Assembly (NCBI GenBank): GCA_003695745.1
Contig: RFHW01000193.1
Span: 1 to 5,677 of the forward strand
Reading direction: 5' to 3'
From: Methanobacteriota archaeon
Lineage (GTDB): Archaea > Hydrothermarchaeota > Hydrothermarchaeia > Hydrothermarchaeales > SZUA-236
Length of the DNA stretch: 5,677 nt
Within the stretch, counting starts at the first letter, position 1. Every line of letters starts with the position of its first letter. Below, piece by piece: positions 4,688 to 5,677 of the stretch. The translations under genes and the position numbers were made by a program. The notes below the pieces were generated by a model. It was not told the origin of the DNA, ran no database searches, and saw only the letters and a list, made by a program, of their open reading frames with translations.

Positions 4688-5677
4688 GCCAGATCACCAA
4701 AATCAAAGTACCGGTAGGCCTCCTCCCCATCACGGAAACAATACCGGAGGGAGGTGAAATCCTTTCTGAAGGCGATTACATCCTCTTTCACGTCACGCCT
4801 ATCTATCACAACCCTCTTTATAAATTCTGCGATTTCTGCCATCTCCTCTTCCTTCATGCCAAGGCGGGTGAGCTCCTGCGTTCCTATGCGGATGCCTGAG
4901 GGGTCCACGGACCTGTCCAGCCGATCCCATGGCAGGAGGTTCTTGTTGAGTATGATGTTGTTCCGCTCAAGCTCTGTGGCCACCCGCGTGCCCTTGCCGT
5001 TCTTGGACACGTCCACCAGCACCTGATGGCTCTCGGTGAAGCCCTTGTGGCTGCAGAGCACGTCAAAACCCCTCTCATATAAAGCTTCCCCCAAGGCCTT
5101 GGCGTTGGCTATGGTCTGCGCCGCATAGGCCTCGCCGAACTCAAGCATCTCGGCTAACGCCACGGCGAGGCCGGCGAGATGATGGAGATGGTGGTTTGAC
5201 ACAAGACCGGGGAAGACGGCGTCATCGATGCGCCGGGCCAGCGCCTCATCGTTGGTGAAGATGATCCCGCCCTGAGGGCCGGGAAAGGTCTTGTGGCGGC
5301 TGCTGGCCATCACATCAGCGCCCTCCTCAAGGGGCTGCTGGAACCGCCTGCCTGCGATGAGGCCCAGCACATGGGCGGCGTCATAGCCTATCTTCGCCCC
5401 CACCTCATCGGCCGCCTCCCGAAGCTCTGCTACGGGATGGGGGAACAAAAAGACGCTCCCCCCGAAATAGAGGAACCTTGGCTTTTCCTTGGCGATGAGC
5501 TTTTTTGTCGCCTCCACATCGATGTTCATCTCCCTCTCGTCGAAGGCGAAGTTCACCACCCGAAGCCCCATGACCCCTGCCGCCGATATCCTGGAGTGGC
5601 TGATATGGCCGCCGTGGGGCACATGCAGGCCCATCATGGTGTCGCCGCACCTGGCAAGCGCCGAGTAGGTGGAGAGG
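4684..5677 (-). CDS. glyA: Serine hydroxymethyltransferase, archaeal type (N-terminus outside window)
   Basis: This PLP enzyme interconverts serine and glycine with transfer of a one-carbon unit to a pterin. In methanogenic archaea the acceptor is usually tetrahydromethanopterin (family knowledge). About 331 of some 430 residues are visible. The frame stays open to the right edge, reading [13 protein letters not shown] before the first Met at 5637, so that Met is internal. Numbered from it, motifs are [13 protein letters not shown] (2-14), the cofactor-binding Asp86 and His in [10 protein letters not shown] (85-94), the Schiff-base Lys116 in [13 protein letters not shown] (112-124), and the [15 protein letters not shown] stretch (147-161). 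Arg250 in GIRIGT (248-253) is the likely substrate-carboxylate Arg. The C-terminus contains the archaeal-style extension ending in YFDFGDLA. All catalytic positions in the visible part look intact. It is the first visible gene of the minus-strand operon and overlaps the coiled-coil gene by ATGA. Confidence 0.94.
   Translation of the reverse strand, partial: LSTYSALARCGDTMMGLHVPHGGHISHSRISAAGVMGLRVVNFAFDEREMNIDVEATKKLIAKEKPRFLYFGGSVFLFPHPVAELREAADEVGAKIGYDAAHVLGLIAGRRFQQPLEEGADVMASSRHKTFPGPQGGIIFTNDEALARRIDDAVFPGLVSNHHLHHLAGLAVALAEMLEFGEAYAAQTIANAKALGEALYERGFDVLCSHKGFTESHQVLVDVSKNGKGTRVATELERNNIILNKNLLPWDRLDRSVDPSGIRIGTQELTRLGMKEEEMAEIAEFIKRVVIDRRDVKEDVIAFRKDFTSLRYCFRDGEEAYRYFDFGDLA
4692..4698 (-). 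promoter_or_regulatory. Shine-Dalgarno GGTGATC for the coiled-coil gene
   Basis: GGTGATC on the minus strand, inside the last codons of the SHMT gene, matches the archaeal 16S rRNA 3'-end complement over seven bases. It sits 4 nt before the ATG at 4687, and it fixes that start and the ATGA overlap. Confidence 0.65.

Noticed and set aside
3918..4757. Long plus-strand open frame (279 codons) opposite the coiled-coil gene
   Set aside because: Its product is a Ser/Phe/Leu-rich low-complexity protein, the expected mirror of a Lys/Glu/Arg-rich coiled-coil gene. It has no domain, and it crosses a well-supported gene junction.
5632..5637. Tandem ATG codons as the start of SHMT
   Set aside because: The frame upstream is open to the edge and encodes family-like residues (ending CGDT before MMGL). 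About 100 family residues would otherwise be missing.
5405..5650. Minus-strand frame overlapping the SHMT gene in another phase
   Set aside because: It is Arg/Gly/His-rich out-of-phase sequence, and the SHMT frame carries all the PLP motifs and continues through the window edge.

Overview
The window looks archaeal, most likely a euryarchaeote of moderate-to-high GC with frequent AGG (Arg) and ATA (Ile) codons. The evidence is its gene content: a Cgi121 subunit of the KEOPS tRNA-modification complex, a DUF373 membrane protein (an archaeal family), a COG1340-type archaeal coiled-coil protein, an archaeal-type serine hydroxymethyltransferase, and a nucleoside phosphorylase with 6-oxopurine-type pocket residues like those of methanogen enzymes. 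The genus cannot be read from this sequence.

Left part (1-1581, plus strand): a two-component module. The C-terminal kinase core of a histidine kinase enters from the left edge and begins almost exactly at its H-box. After a 74-bp gap comes a response regulator built as receiver, PAS and C-terminal coiled coil, with no recognisable DNA-binding, enzymatic or kinase output domain. The gap contains an archaeal TATA-like box and a perfect 6+2+6 inverted repeat at the expected transcription start, so the regulator may have its own controlled promoter.

Right part (1578-5677, minus strand, read right to left): a tightly packed run of five genes. In order of transcription they are serine hydroxymethyltransferase (start beyond the right edge), a coiled-coil protein, a DUF373 six-helix membrane protein, an MTAP-family nucleoside phosphorylase that reads as a methylthioinosine or other 6-oxopurine enzyme, and Cgi121. 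Three junctions are 4-nt ATGA or TTGA overlaps. The fourth has a 19-nt gap that is exactly bridged by an 8-codon minigene overlapping both neighbours by ATGA. This points to one translationally coupled transcript whose promoter lies outside the window.

The two transcription units converge tail-to-tail and share a single CTAG, which supplies both stop codons and leaves no intergenic terminator. The operon joins C1/glycine metabolism (GlyA), purine and methylthio-nucleoside salvage, and universal tRNA modification (t6A, via Cgi121) with two uncharacterised archaeal proteins. These last two are the least understood part of the window. There is no gene-free stretch over 300 bp, and I saw no RNA gene, mobile element or CRISPR array.
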